Shown here one piece after another: positions 53,686 to 61,276 of a stretch of 64,000 bases of DNA. Numbering within the stretch: the stretch's first letter is position 1; each line of letters opens with the position of its first letter. Source of the DNA: Fictibacillus phosphorivorans (lineage in GTDB: Bacteria; Bacillota; Bacilli; Bacillales; Fictibacillaceae); the NCBI RefSeq assembly GCF_001619875.1, contig NZ_LRFC01000012.1, forward strand, positions 89,400 to 153,399, written 5' to 3'. The position numbers and the translations under genes are program-made. The notes below the pieces were generated by a model. It was not told where the DNA came from. It saw nothing but the letters and a program-made list of their open reading frames with translations, and did no database searches.

Positions 53686-53782
53686 AATTAAGTCTTCTTC
53701 TCAACAAATTAAGTCTTAAGACCGGTCAATTAAGTCTTAAAGCGAGCGAATTAAGTCTAAACAACACCCAATTAAGTCTTAA
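53686..53782. repeat. Intergenic 21-bp tandem array, unit AATTAAGTCTTAA...
   Basis: AATTAAGTCT begins at 53686, 53707, 53728, 53749 and 53770, an exact 21-base period. The rest of each unit is variable and GC-richer. It lies between the convergent terminators of the compatible-solute operon and the lone ATPase. Confidence 0.93.
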
Positions 53783-53827
53783 ATCAAAAATAAAGGCGAT
53801 TCGACAATTTCCCATCCGAACAGACCA

Positions 53828-53868
53828 AATAATAAAAGCCAGCACACCTAAAGTAGGGAGCTAGCTTT
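53828..53868 (-). terminator. Terminator of the lone amino-acid ATPase
   Basis: On the minus strand AAAGCTAGC, a 16-base loop, GCTGGCTTTTATTATTT. The nine-pair stem has one G-U. Confidence 0.6.
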
Positions 53869-53872
53869 CTAA

Positions 53873-54595
53873 CTATAATACTTTACTCAGAAACGCCTGC
53901 GTACGCTCATGCTGGGCATTGCCGAACAACTCCGACGGAACGTTTTCTTCGACGATATAACCGCCATCCATAAAGATTACTCGGTCGCCAACTTCACGGG
54001 CAAAGCCCATCTCATGTGTTACAACGACCATCGTCATGCCTTCGCGAGCGAGGTCCTTCATCACTTCAAGCACTTCACCGACCATTTCAGGGTCTAGAGC
54101 AGATGTTGGTTCATCAAACAGCATGATTTTTGGATCCATCGCAAGTGCACGCGCAATGGCAACACGCTGTTTTTGACCTCCGCTAAGCTGTGAAGGATAG
54201 GCATTTGCTTTATCTTGCAAACCTACTTTAGCGAGCAGCTTTAGTGCTTTGTCACGTGCTTGATCTTTATTGGTATTTTTTACCTTTAGTGGTGCAAGCG
54301 TTACATTTTCTAGAACTGTTTTATGTGGAAAGAGGTTAAATTGCTGAAACACCATTCCCACATCTTCACGGATTTTATTAATGTTTGTTTTCGGATCCGT
54401 AATATCTGTTCCGTTAACCAATACTTGGCCGCCAGTAATGTCTTCGAGTTTATTGATACAGCGGAGAAAAGTACTTTTACCTGAGCCAGAAGGGCCGATC
54501 ACGCATACAACTTCTTGTGGTTTAATTTCTGCATTGATGTCTTTCAGAACCTCGAGATCACCGAAGGACTTTTTTAAATTTTTTACTTTAATCAT
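53873..54595 (-). CDS. Amino-acid ABC transporter ATP-binding protein (GlnQ family), unaccompanied
   Basis: A 240-residue ATPase: Walker [32 protein letters not shown] (Q-loop), signature [14 protein letters not shown], Walker [20 protein letters not shown] and H-loop [10 protein letters not shown]. This is the GlnQ/TcyC polar amino-acid group. No permease or binding protein is next to it. The permease plus binding protein at 0.9-2.3 kb lack an ATPase, so this may be their engine, or it may serve genes outside the window. GGAGC-type ribosome site. Confidence 0.92.
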   Translation of the reverse strand: MIKVKNLKKSFGDLEVLKDINAEIKPQEVVCVIGPSGSGKSTFLRCINKLEDITGGQVLVNGTDITDPKTNINKIREDVGMVFQQFNLFPHKTVLENVTLAPLKVKNTNKDQARDKALKLLAKVGLQDKANAYPSQLSGGQKQRVAIARALAMDPKIMLFDEPTSALDPEMVGEVLEVMKDLAREGMTMVVVTHEMGFAREVGDRVIFMDGGYIVEENVPSELFGNAQHERTQAFLSKVL

Positions 54596-54714
54596 GGTCC
54601 GGCTCCTTTCAATTCAAACAAATTCTGTATGTATTTTATCATAAGTTCGTTTGAATCGGTGTATCTCCTGCTTTATTGGAAATCTTTAAATGCAAAACTT
54701 TCTGAAAAAAAGGA

Positions 54715-54744
54715 TTGACCAGTGAACAATTGGTGAACTATACT
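54715..54744 (+). promoter_or_regulatory. Sigma-A promoter of the LacI-sugar transporter operon
   Basis: TTGACC at 54715, 18-base spacer, TATACT at 54739. Confidence 0.8.
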
Positions 54745-54751
54745 CTGAATA

Positions 54752-54765
54752 TGAAAACGATTTCA
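54752..54765. promoter_or_regulatory. cre (CcpA) site at the lacI-type gene promoter
   Basis: TGAAAACGATTTCA matches TGWAANCGNTNWCA at all 14 positions and lies over the expected transcription start, so CcpA binding would repress. TCGATTCCACAA just after it (54771-54782) recurs before the permease gene at 57220. Confidence 0.8.
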
Positions 54766-54801
54766 TGATTTCGATTCCACAATTTTTAAGAGGAGAATCT
54801 G

Positions 54802-55788
54802 ATGGCAACCATTCAAGATGTGGCGAAAAAGGCAGGATTATCCCGCACGACCGTTTCAAGGGTGATCAATGAACATCCTTATGTGACGGAAGAGAAAAAA
54901 CAGCTTGTAACACAAGCGATGCAAGAACTGAATTACGTGCCCAATTCATCAGCAAGAAGGTTGAGGCGGCAGCAGACAGAAACGATCGCTGTCTATGTAC
55001 CGCGAATCACTAACCCGTTTTTCAGTCACCTTGTTGAAGTGATGGAGAAGGAAGCGGCCAAAAAAGGCTATCAGCTTATTTTGTGTCAAACCCGTTACCG
55101 GAAAGAGCAGGAGCGAAACTTCCTAGAGCTTTTAAAAACGAAGCAAGTAGATGGTCTGATCTTAACTTCTATTGAGAACGATTGGAGTGAGTTCGAACCC
55201 TATTTATCGTTCGGTCCGATTGTCGTATGCAATGAGTATTCGGATACGGCTCAAGTACCTTCAGTGTACTTAAATCAGATCGAAGGAAGCTACTTAGGAA
55301 CGAAGCACTTGATCGATCAAGGGTACACAAAAATTGGTTATTGTACGGGTAACCACAAAAGCTCCAGAATTTCGAAAGACCGAAAGATTGGTTTTCTGAA
55401 AGCTCTTGATGATGCTGGCATCGCGATGAGGGAAGAGTGGTTCTTCTACAATGCTTATAGTGTGCAGGACGGTTTTGACGCATTTAAAGAATTGAGTAAG
55501 CTTGAGGATCCGCCGCATGCTGTTTTTACGGGCAGTGATGAAGTTGCAGCGGGCATAGCAAAAGCCGCATTTGATGCAGGGTGGAAAGTACCTGAAGATC
55601 TAGCAATAATCGGTTTTGATAATCAGCCTCTAGCCGAACTGATGAATTTGACGACGGTTGAACAGCCGATTGATACCATCGCCCGTCAGGCAATGAATCT
55701 GATGGTTGAAGCGATTCAGTCGAAAAAGCAACTGAGACGCAAAGAAGTTATTCTGCCTTTTCAGTTAATCAAACGGTCCTCGACTTAA
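54802..55788 (+). CDS. LacI-family transcriptional regulator of the sugar importer
   Basis: A 328-residue LacI/GalR regulator. The HTH is TIQDVAKKAGLSRTTVSRVINEHPYVTEEK with hinge LNYVPNSSARRLR, followed by a periplasmic-binding-like effector domain (AVYVPRITNPFFS, VDGLILTS, HAVFTGSDEVAAGIAKAA, IIGFDNQPLAELM). It stands just upstream of, and in line with, an MdxEFG-like importer and probably controls it. The inducer would be the imported sugar, likely a maltodextrin or related alpha-glucoside. Confidence 0.9.
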   Translation: MATIQDVAKKAGLSRTTVSRVINEHPYVTEEKKQLVTQAMQELNYVPNSSARRLRRQQTETIAVYVPRITNPFFSHLVEVMEKEAAKKGYQLILCQTRYRKEQERNFLELLKTKQVDGLILTSIENDWSEFEPYLSFGPIVVCNEYSDTAQVPSVYLNQIEGSYLGTKHLIDQGYTKIGYCTGNHKSSRISKDRKIGFLKALDDAGIAMREEWFFYNAYSVQDGFDAFKELSKLEDPPHAVFTGSDEVAAGIAKAAFDAGWKVPEDLAIIGFDNQPLAELMNLTTVEQPIDTIARQAMNLMVEAIQSKKQLRRKEVILPFQLIKRSST

Positions 55789-55808
55789 AAAATTTTTTTT
55801 CGAAGGAA

Positions 55809-55822
55809 TGTAATCGTTTACA
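55809..55822. promoter_or_regulatory. cre (CcpA) site before the sugar-binding protein gene
   Basis: TGTAATCGTTTACA matches the cre consensus fully and is palindromic. It could equally be an operator for the LacI regulator, since the two site types look alike. Confidence 0.75.
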
Positions 55823-55847
55823 AAACAGGAGTATTGGGGGAAAAACA

Positions 55848-57152
55848 ATGAAAAAGCTTAAGAAGATCTCAAAAGTGATTTCTACTTCACTAGCGCTGTC
55901 ACTTGTACTTGCAGCTTGTTCAGATAAAGAAGAAGGCAGCAGCAGCAAGAACACAGGCGGCGATAAAGACGAAAAAGTAACAATCGTTTATGCACGTGGT
56001 AAGGATGATACACAAGGGACTACAGCAATGGTGGAAGCTTTTGAAAAGAAATACCCTAACATAGACGTGAAATTTAAAGAGATGCCTGCAGATACTGGGA
56101 AACAGCATGATGCGTACGTAACGGCATTCAACGCAAACTCTGATGAGATCGACGTTATTGACCTTGACGTTATCTGGCCGGCTGAATTTGCACAAGCAGG
56201 ATTCTTGATGCCTCTTGACCGCTTTATGGAAAAAGATGGAGTCAATCCAGAAGATTATAACCAAGGAGCAATCAGTGCTTCTAAATTTAAAGGCAAACAA
56301 TGGGCGCTGCCTAAGTTTATTGATGCGGGAATGCTTTTCTACCGTACAGATTTAGTTGATGAAGGTTCTGTTCCAAAAACGTGGGATGAGCTTTTAGCAA
56401 AAGCGAAAGAAACAAAAGGCCAAGGCGGAACTCAATTCGGTTACTTGATGCAAGCGAAGCAATATGAAGGACTTGTATGTAACGCTGTTGAATTTATTGC
56501 ATCATACGGCGGACAGATCATCGACGAAAACGGTGAGGTCAAAGTAGATTCTCCAGAAGCGATCAAAGGGATTTCTAAACTTGTTGAAGTTGTAAACTCT
56601 GATGTTGTACCGCAAAACATCACAACGTTTGCTGAGCCTGAGTCTCACACGGCATTCATTAATGGACAAGCTGGACTTATCCGTAACTGGCCGTACCAAT
56701 TCGCACTAGCTAACGATGAAAAGCAATCTAAAATCGTAGGTAAAGTAGGAGTAGCTCCACTTCCAGCAGGTGATAAAGGTTCTGCTGCAGCGCTTGGCGG
56801 CTGGATGGCTGGTATCAACAAAAACACGAAACACCCTGAAGAAGCTTGGAAGTTCTTAAGCTTTATGGCTGGTAAAGAAGGACAAAAGATCGACGCGATC
56901 AAAGGCGGACATGCTCCGACAATTCTTTCTCTTTATGAAGACCAAGAAATTTTAGATGCAAACCCTTACTACAAAGATGAAGGATTTGTAAAAGCTCTTG
57001 AAGCAGCAGTATCTCGTCCGGTAGCACCGAACTACCCTGAGATCTCTGACATCATTCAAGTTCAAATCTCTCAAGCGGTAGCAAAAAAGATCACACCAGA
57101 ACAAGCAGCTAAAAACATGCAAAAAGAGATTTCAGAAAAGCTAGTGAAGTAA
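55848..57152 (+). CDS. Sugar ABC transporter substrate-binding lipoprotein (MalE/ThuE-like)
   Basis: A 434-residue family 1 solute-binding protein, lipobox LVLAACS near residue 24. Motifs DVIDLDVIWPAEFAQAGFLMPLD and FINGQAGLIRNWPYQFA and GGWMAGINKNTKHPEEAWKFL fit binding proteins for trehalose/maltose or other alpha-glucosides. It is the first importer gene. A hairpin after it may set a higher mRNA level than for the permeases. Exact sugar unknown. Confidence 0.88.
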   Translation: MKKLKKISKVISTSLALSLVLAACSDKEEGSSSKNTGGDKDEKVTIVYARGKDDTQGTTAMVEAFEKKYPNIDVKFKEMPADTGKQHDAYVTAFNANSDEIDVIDLDVIWPAEFAQAGFLMPLDRFMEKDGVNPEDYNQGAISASKFKGKQWALPKFIDAGMLFYRTDLVDEGSVPKTWDELLAKAKETKGQGGTQFGYLMQAKQYEGLVCNAVEFIASYGGQIIDENGEVKVDSPEAIKGISKLVEVVNSDVVPQNITTFAEPESHTAFINGQAGLIRNWPYQFALANDEKQSKIVGKVGVAPLPAGDKGSAAALGGWMAGINKNTKHPEEAWKFLSFMAGKEGQKIDAIKGGHAPTILSLYEDQEILDANPYYKDEGFVKALEAAVSRPVAPNYPEISDIIQVQISQAVAKKITPEQAAKNMQKEISEKLVK

Positions 57153-57169
57153 GGAAAAGTAAATGATTG

Positions 57170-57204
57170 AGGGGTATGCCTTTCTGTAGGAAAGGCTCCC
57201 CTTA
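57170..57204 (+). other. Intercistronic hairpin after the binding-protein gene
   Basis: AGGGG, bulge, GCCTTTC, loop TGTA, GGAAAGGC, CCCCT without a T-run. Such hairpins often protect the binding-protein mRNA or partly terminate before permease genes. Confidence 0.6.
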
Positions 57205-57214
57205 CATTTATAAC

Positions 57215-57228
57215 TGGTATCGATTCCA
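57215..57228. promoter_or_regulatory. Palindrome TGGTATCGATTCCA before the permease gene
   Basis: TGG-TATCGATT-CCA with ATCGAT core. The right half (TCGATTCCACAA) recurs at 54771-54782 near the operon promoter, so it may be a half-operator for the LacI regulator. Confidence 0.4.
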
Positions 57229-57299
57229 CAAGAGTGAAATGGATGGACGTTACAGCGCCCGTCCGTCGATTGCATTCGAATAGTAAGGAGCTGACCCTT

Positions 57300-58643
57300 T
57301 TGAAACCAGATCTAATGCCTAACAACCAAAAGCCTATCGCACCGAAGACAAACTCTCAGAAGAAGAAAAAACGCTCTGACCGTTCCGTCGGCTATATGCT
57401 GATTGCACCATCCCTGATTTTGATCTTAATTATCGCGATATGGCCTGTATTTCAATCGTTTTATTACAGCATGTTTGATTTAAGGCTGAATAATCCAGCA
57501 AAATCAGAAGCGCATATTTCGTATAAAGTAAATTTGCAAACGTATTTGGATAACTATCCATTTTTAATCAGTACGTTAGAAGATGAGGTGGATACCGCCT
57601 CTGGAAATACAAAGACAGAACTTGAAACCATAAAAGCAAACTTAGAAAAAGTAGATGCAGAATTACAAAAAGACAACGAGATTAAGAGTAAATATGATCA
57701 AGTAGACGAGAAACTTACTGTTATGGAGCCGATCAGCGAAGAGCTTGCGGTTTCTGATCTTGATAAAGAAATCGCTTTAGACCTTGAGAAGGCTGTGAAT
57801 GATTCAACAGACTCGATAAGAGGCTTAAAGGATGAACTGAAAAATTCTGAAGACCTTATTGGATTATCTTCTTCATTAGAAGACGCTGTCATTACGCCTA
57901 ACTTTATCGGTTTGAAGCATTATAAAGAAAACTTAACAGATAGCCGTATGTGGAAGGCGATTCAGAATACAACAGTCTTTACGTTAATCTCCGTTTTCGC
58001 AGAGCTCGTAATCGGTTTGGCGATCGCACTGCTTATCAACAAAGCCTTTTTCGGCAGAGGGCTTGTTCGTGCGACGATCCTCATTCCTTGGGCGATCCCG
58101 ACTGCGGTATCTGCTTTCATGTGGAAGTATTTATATGACGGACAGAACGGAATCGTAGCAAAAGCATTTGCCGATATCGGACTGTTTGACCAAATGACAG
58201 ATATGCTGACAACAAGCACTGGCGCTATGTTTGCCGTTATCTTTGCAGACGTATGGAAAACGACGCCTTATATGGCACTCTTATTATTAGCAGGATTGCA
58301 GACGATTCCGAGTTCCCTGTATGAAGCAGCAGCGATCGATGGCGCGAGCAAATGGAAGCAGTTTTTGAAGATTACGCTGCCTTTATTAAAATCAAGCATT
58401 CTAGTTGCATTGTTATTCCGTACACTGGATGCATTCCGTGTATTTGACTTAATCTATGTTTTAACAGGTGGAGGCCCAGCTAACTCAACGGAAACGATCT
58501 CCATACTTGCTTATAAAGTAATGTTCGCACAAACCAATTTTGGTGAAGGTTCGGCGCTCTCCGTTATCGTGTTTGTCTGTGTAGCGATCATCTCTATGAT
58601 CTATATTAAGTTCTTAGGCCGTGACCTTTTAAATGATAAATAA
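57300..58643 (+). CDS. Sugar ABC transporter permease, MalF/MdxF-like, with coiled-coil insertion
   Basis: A 447-residue permease. Helix 1 (YMLIAPSLILILIIAIWPVFQSFYY-type) is followed by an external ~130-residue helical insertion (about residues 75-205) rich in E, K, L and N (LETIKANLEKVDAELQKD). Then come five helices and the EAA loop EAAAIDGASKWKQFLKITLPLL. TTG 57300 follows AAGGAG; the 22 residues before it are unsupported. E. coli MalF has a comparable P2 domain in the same place, but this insertion looks like a coiled coil. Partner of the next permease. Confidence 0.9.
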   Translation: MKPDLMPNNQKPIAPKTNSQKKKKRSDRSVGYMLIAPSLILILIIAIWPVFQSFYYSMFDLRLNNPAKSEAHISYKVNLQTYLDNYPFLISTLEDEVDTASGNTKTELETIKANLEKVDAELQKDNEIKSKYDQVDEKLTVMEPISEELAVSDLDKEIALDLEKAVNDSTDSIRGLKDELKNSEDLIGLSSSLEDAVITPNFIGLKHYKENLTDSRMWKAIQNTTVFTLISVFAELVIGLAIALLINKAFFGRGLVRATILIPWAIPTAVSAFMWKYLYDGQNGIVAKAFADIGLFDQMTDMLTTSTGAMFAVIFADVWKTTPYMALLLLAGLQTIPSSLYEAAAIDGASKWKQFLKITLPLLKSSILVALLFRTLDAFRVFDLIYVLTGGGPANSTETISILAYKVMFAQTNFGEGSALSVIVFVCVAIISMIYIKFLGRDLLNDK

Positions 58644-58673
58644 AAACGGAACAGATAAAGGAGTGAATAGGAA

Positions 58674-59501
58674 ATGAACAAAAAAGCAGGCCCAATGTTT
58701 TATGTATTCTTAGCATTGTTTGTCTTCCTTGTCATGTTTCCGTTTTTATGGGTACTGGCAAGCTCTATTAAACCGGTTGCTGAACTTTTCGGTGATCGTG
58801 CGTTCATCCCATTTACGGATAATATGACGCTTGAAAACTACGAATCCGTATTTGTAAACTATCCATTTTTAAAGTATTTATGGAACAGCTTAGTTGTTTC
58901 AACGATTACAACGGTCTACGCTGTACTTGTAGCGAGCTTTGCGGCTTATGCGATCGCACGGCTTAACTTTAAAGGTAAAACAGTCATTCTTGGATTGGTG
59001 CTTTCTGTATCAATGTTTCCACAGATCGCAACCATTTCACCGATTTATATCGTATTGAAAAACCTTGGTTTAACGAACAGCTACCTCGGTTTGATCATTC
59101 CGTATACGACGTTCACATTGCCATTATCCATCTGGCTTCTTGTTACGTTTTTCCGCAAGATTCCGTTTGATCTGGAGGAAGCAGCAAAAATCGATGGAGC
59201 GTCACTGATGCAAACATACTGGCGTGTTATTTTGCCGCTTGCGCTTCCAGGGATTTTTACAACAGCGATTCTTGTGTTTATCTCAGCATGGAACGAGTTC
59301 CTGTTTGCTTTAACAATCAACACAGATGATGAGTTTAAGACCGTTCCAGTTGGGATCGCGATGTTTGAAGGACAGTTTACGATTCCTTGGGGAGAGGTTA
59401 CAGCAGCGACTGTTATCGTAACGGTGCCTCTCGTTATCATGGTTCTTCTATTCCAGCGCAGAATTGTGTCAGGATTAACTTCAGGTGCTGTAAAAGAATA
59501 G
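58674..59501 (+). CDS. Sugar ABC transporter permease, MalG/MdxG-like
   Basis: A 275-residue permease with six helices. The EAA loop is EEAAKIDGASLMQTYWRVILPLALPG, and the C-terminal helix ends RRIVSGLTSGAVKE as in MalG/MdxG. It sits 30 bases after the MalF-like gene with AAAGGAG. No ATPase follows; a terminator does. MsmX elsewhere in the window is the likely ATPase. Confidence 0.93.
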   Translation: MNKKAGPMFYVFLALFVFLVMFPFLWVLASSIKPVAELFGDRAFIPFTDNMTLENYESVFVNYPFLKYLWNSLVVSTITTVYAVLVASFAAYAIARLNFKGKTVILGLVLSVSMFPQIATISPIYIVLKNLGLTNSYLGLIIPYTTFTLPLSIWLLVTFFRKIPFDLEEAAKIDGASLMQTYWRVILPLALPGIFTTAILVFISAWNEFLFALTINTDDEFKTVPVGIAMFEGQFTIPWGEVTAATVIVTVPLVIMVLLFQRRIVSGLTSGAVKE

Positions 59502-59513
59502 AAGTTTTGATGA

Positions 59514-59548
59514 AAACCCTGCAGCAATATAAGCTGCAGGATTTTTTG
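59514..59548 (+). terminator. Terminator of the sugar importer operon
   Basis: CCTGCAGC, loop AATATAA, GCTGCAGGATTTTTT. Confidence 0.88.
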
Positions 59549-59585
59549 TTATGGTATATTTTAAAATCACCAACATACAAATAGG

Positions 59586-59600
59586 ATGATAATCGTTAAG
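59586..59600. promoter_or_regulatory. Weak metalloregulator-like palindrome before the YmaF-like gene
   Basis: TGATAATCGTTAAGA loosely resembles Fur/Zur boxes (about 11 of 14 to the Fur form). The downstream protein is His-rich, making metal control thinkable. Confidence 0.25.
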
Positions 59601-59615
59601 ATAGGGGGGTATTTC

Positions 59616-59945
59616 GTGCACGGTCACGATCTAAAACATATAAAATGGGAGGGCAGAAATGTTCATGTTCATCAATATTCTACAGAGACTTCAGTAAATG
59701 ATGGACATTCACATACTGTCCAAGGGGTTACAAGTCCTGCAAAAAACTCGATGGGTCATGTTCATAACTATGAAGGAACTACTACTTTTAATGACGGTCA
59801 TGTTCACCGCTTCTCTGGAACTACCGGACCTCCTATTTATTTAGCGGATGGAACACATTATCATATGATAGCTGGATCAACTACTTTTAATGATGGACAC
59901 ACGCATCAATACACTGGGTGGACGGATAAGAATGTTATTGGATGA
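59616..59945 (+). CDS. YmaF-family histidine-rich protein
   Basis: A 109-residue protein with about 20 histidines in repeats of the form (F/V)NDGHxHxxxG: SVNDGHSHTVQG, NSMGHVHNYEG, TFNDGHVHRFSG, GTHYHMIAGS and TFNDGHTHQYTG. This is the YmaF pattern. It probably binds divalent metal or coats the spore. GTG 59616 follows GGGGGG at good spacing; the preceding ten residues are excluded. No signal peptide. Monocistronic with a terminator after it. Confidence 0.8.
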   Translation: MHGHDLKHIKWEGRNVHVHQYSTETSVNDGHSHTVQGVTSPAKNSMGHVHNYEGTTTFNDGHVHRFSGTTGPPIYLADGTHYHMIAGSTTFNDGHTHQYTGWTDKNVIG

Positions 59946-59973
59946 TAGATAATGAAAACAAATATCGATATCT

Positions 59974-60003
59974 AATCCTTTGCTTTTAGCAGGGGATTTT
60001 TTA
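59974..60003 (+). terminator. Terminator of the YmaF-like gene
   Basis: AATCCTTTGC, loop TTTTA, GCAGGGGATTTTTT with two G-U pairs. Confidence 0.7.
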
Positions 60004-60126
60004 TATATATCATATAAATTTATTTATAGGTAAAGTGCAATTTTCTAATTTGTATTATGGGATTACAGGGTCTACAATAGGTTTTGTTAGCGAAATAACT
60101 TACTTTTAATTAGGAGGAATTATACA

Positions 60127-60789
60127 ATGTCAAAACATATATTAATGGTCGTTACAACGGCTGATAACATGAATAATGAACACTCAACAGGGCTTTGGCT
60201 TTCTGAGTTTGGTGAAGCTTATGTGGAGTTTGCAAATGCAGGACACACGATTACGGTAGCAAGTCCTAAAGGTGGAAAAGCTCCAGTAGATGACCGCAGC
60301 CTTGAAGGTGAAGTGCCTCAAGAGATTTTAGATACAGCAATATATCTTGAAAACACTGTAAAACTAGAGGAGATTAAAGACGTTAATGAATTTGACGCAA
60401 TCTTCTTGCCAGGCGGTCACGGAACCATGTTTGACCTTCCAGAGAACACAAAACTTCAAGAAGTGATTCGTGATCTGTATGAGCAAAACAAAGTAGTAGC
60501 AGCTGTTTGCCATGGCCCAGCCGGATTAGTGGGTGTTAAACTTTCTGATGCCACGCCATTAGTAGCAGGAAAGACAGTTACTGCGTTCACAGATGCAGAA
60601 GAAGTTGCAACAACACTTGATCAATACATGCCGTTCTTATTAGAAACACGCTTGCGCGAACTAGGTGCTGAGTTTGTAGCTGCTGAAAACTGGGTAAACC
60701 ATGTGCAAGTGGATGATCACTTAATTACTGGTCAAAATCCGCAATCTACAATAGCTGTTGCAAAAGAAGTTGTTAAACAGCTAGCATAA
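60127..60789 (+). CDS. DJ-1/PfpI-family protein (Hsp31-like glyoxalase/deglycase)
   Basis: A 220-residue class I glutamine-amidotransferase-fold protein. The nucleophile elbow is AAVCHGPAGLVGV with C128, the acidic partner is in GLWLSEFGEAYVEF and the loop FLPGGHGTMFDLP precedes it. Large members like this act on methylglyoxal (glyoxalase III) or as chaperones; which applies is unknown. TTAGGAGG precedes the ATG. Monocistronic with a terminator. Confidence 0.88.
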   Translation: MSKHILMVVTTADNMNNEHSTGLWLSEFGEAYVEFANAGHTITVASPKGGKAPVDDRSLEGEVPQEILDTAIYLENTVKLEEIKDVNEFDAIFLPGGHGTMFDLPENTKLQEVIRDLYEQNKVVAAVCHGPAGLVGVKLSDATPLVAGKTVTAFTDAEEVATTLDQYMPFLLETRLRELGAEFVAAENWVNHVQVDDHLITGQNPQSTIAVAKEVVKQLA

Positions 60790-60797
60790 TTTTTGGA

Positions 60798-60840
60798 AAC
60801 CTGCAGACCTTTATAACAGATGAGGTTTGCAGGCTTTATT
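60798..60840 (+). terminator. Terminator of the DJ-1/PfpI gene
   Basis: CCTGCAGACCT, loop of 12, AGGTTTGCAGG with one G-T, then CTTTATTT. Confidence 0.7.
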
Positions 60841-60895
60841 TGGCTCACCGCCTTCCCCGCGGAAAGCGAGCATCTGAAACGGAAATCAACCACTA
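60840..60895 (+). repeat. GC-rich modular element, 3' arm fragment (copy F)
   Basis: TGGCTCACCGCC, CCCCGCGGAAAGCGAGC and ACGGAAATCAACCACT are the right arm of the family. The left arm is missing, apparently replaced by the upstream terminator. It ends 21 bases before the ABM monooxygenase start. Confidence 0.8.
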
Positions 60896-60916
60896 CAAAA
60901 TAGGAAGGTGATTGTT

Positions 60917-61207
60917 TTGTCTATTACAATTAACGCGATACTAAAAGCAAAACCAGGTAAAGAAAGTTCATTGCGCGAAGAATTAGTAAAAGTGGTACAA
61001 GCATCACGTAAAGAAGAAGGATGTATCAACTACACGCTGCATGAGTCAACCGAAGACTCTGATACTTTTGTGTTTTATGAAACGTGGCGGGATGAAGATG
61101 CGCTCAAATCACATATAGAATCTGAGCATTATATCAACTATCGGAAAAACATTGAAACACTCATTCAGCAACGGGAAGTCTATCGTTTAAACGTTATCCA
61201 TTTATAG
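60917..61207 (+). CDS. ABM-fold quinol monooxygenase (YgiN-like)
   Basis: A 96-residue antibiotic-biosynthesis monooxygenase domain: ITINAILKAKPGKESSLREEL, EEGCINYTLHES, FVFYETWRDEDALKSHIES and HYINYRKNI. YgiN-type proteins oxidise quinols without cofactor or degrade small aromatics. The start is TTG 60917, eight bases after AGGAAGG; GTG 60908 would sit in the ribosome site. It lies before a LysR regulator. Confidence 0.85.
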   Translation: MSITINAILKAKPGKESSLREELVKVVQASRKEEGCINYTLHESTEDSDTFVFYETWRDEDALKSHIESEHYINYRKNIETLIQQREVYRLNVIHL

Positions 61208-61217
61208 AGACCACTAT

Positions 61218-61250
61218 GCACCGTTCAGCATTTAGAGCGGTGCTGTTTTC
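61218..61250 (+). terminator. Terminator of the ABM monooxygenase
   Basis: GCACCG, loop of 14, CGGTGC then TGTTTTC. Confidence 0.55.
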
Positions 61251-61276
61251 ATGATTGGTGGAAGGGGGTTCAAATT

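Noticed and set aside
2470..53782. Possible CRISPR arrays
   Set aside because: The arrays have 20-21 base total periods with no room for spacers, and no cas genes are present.
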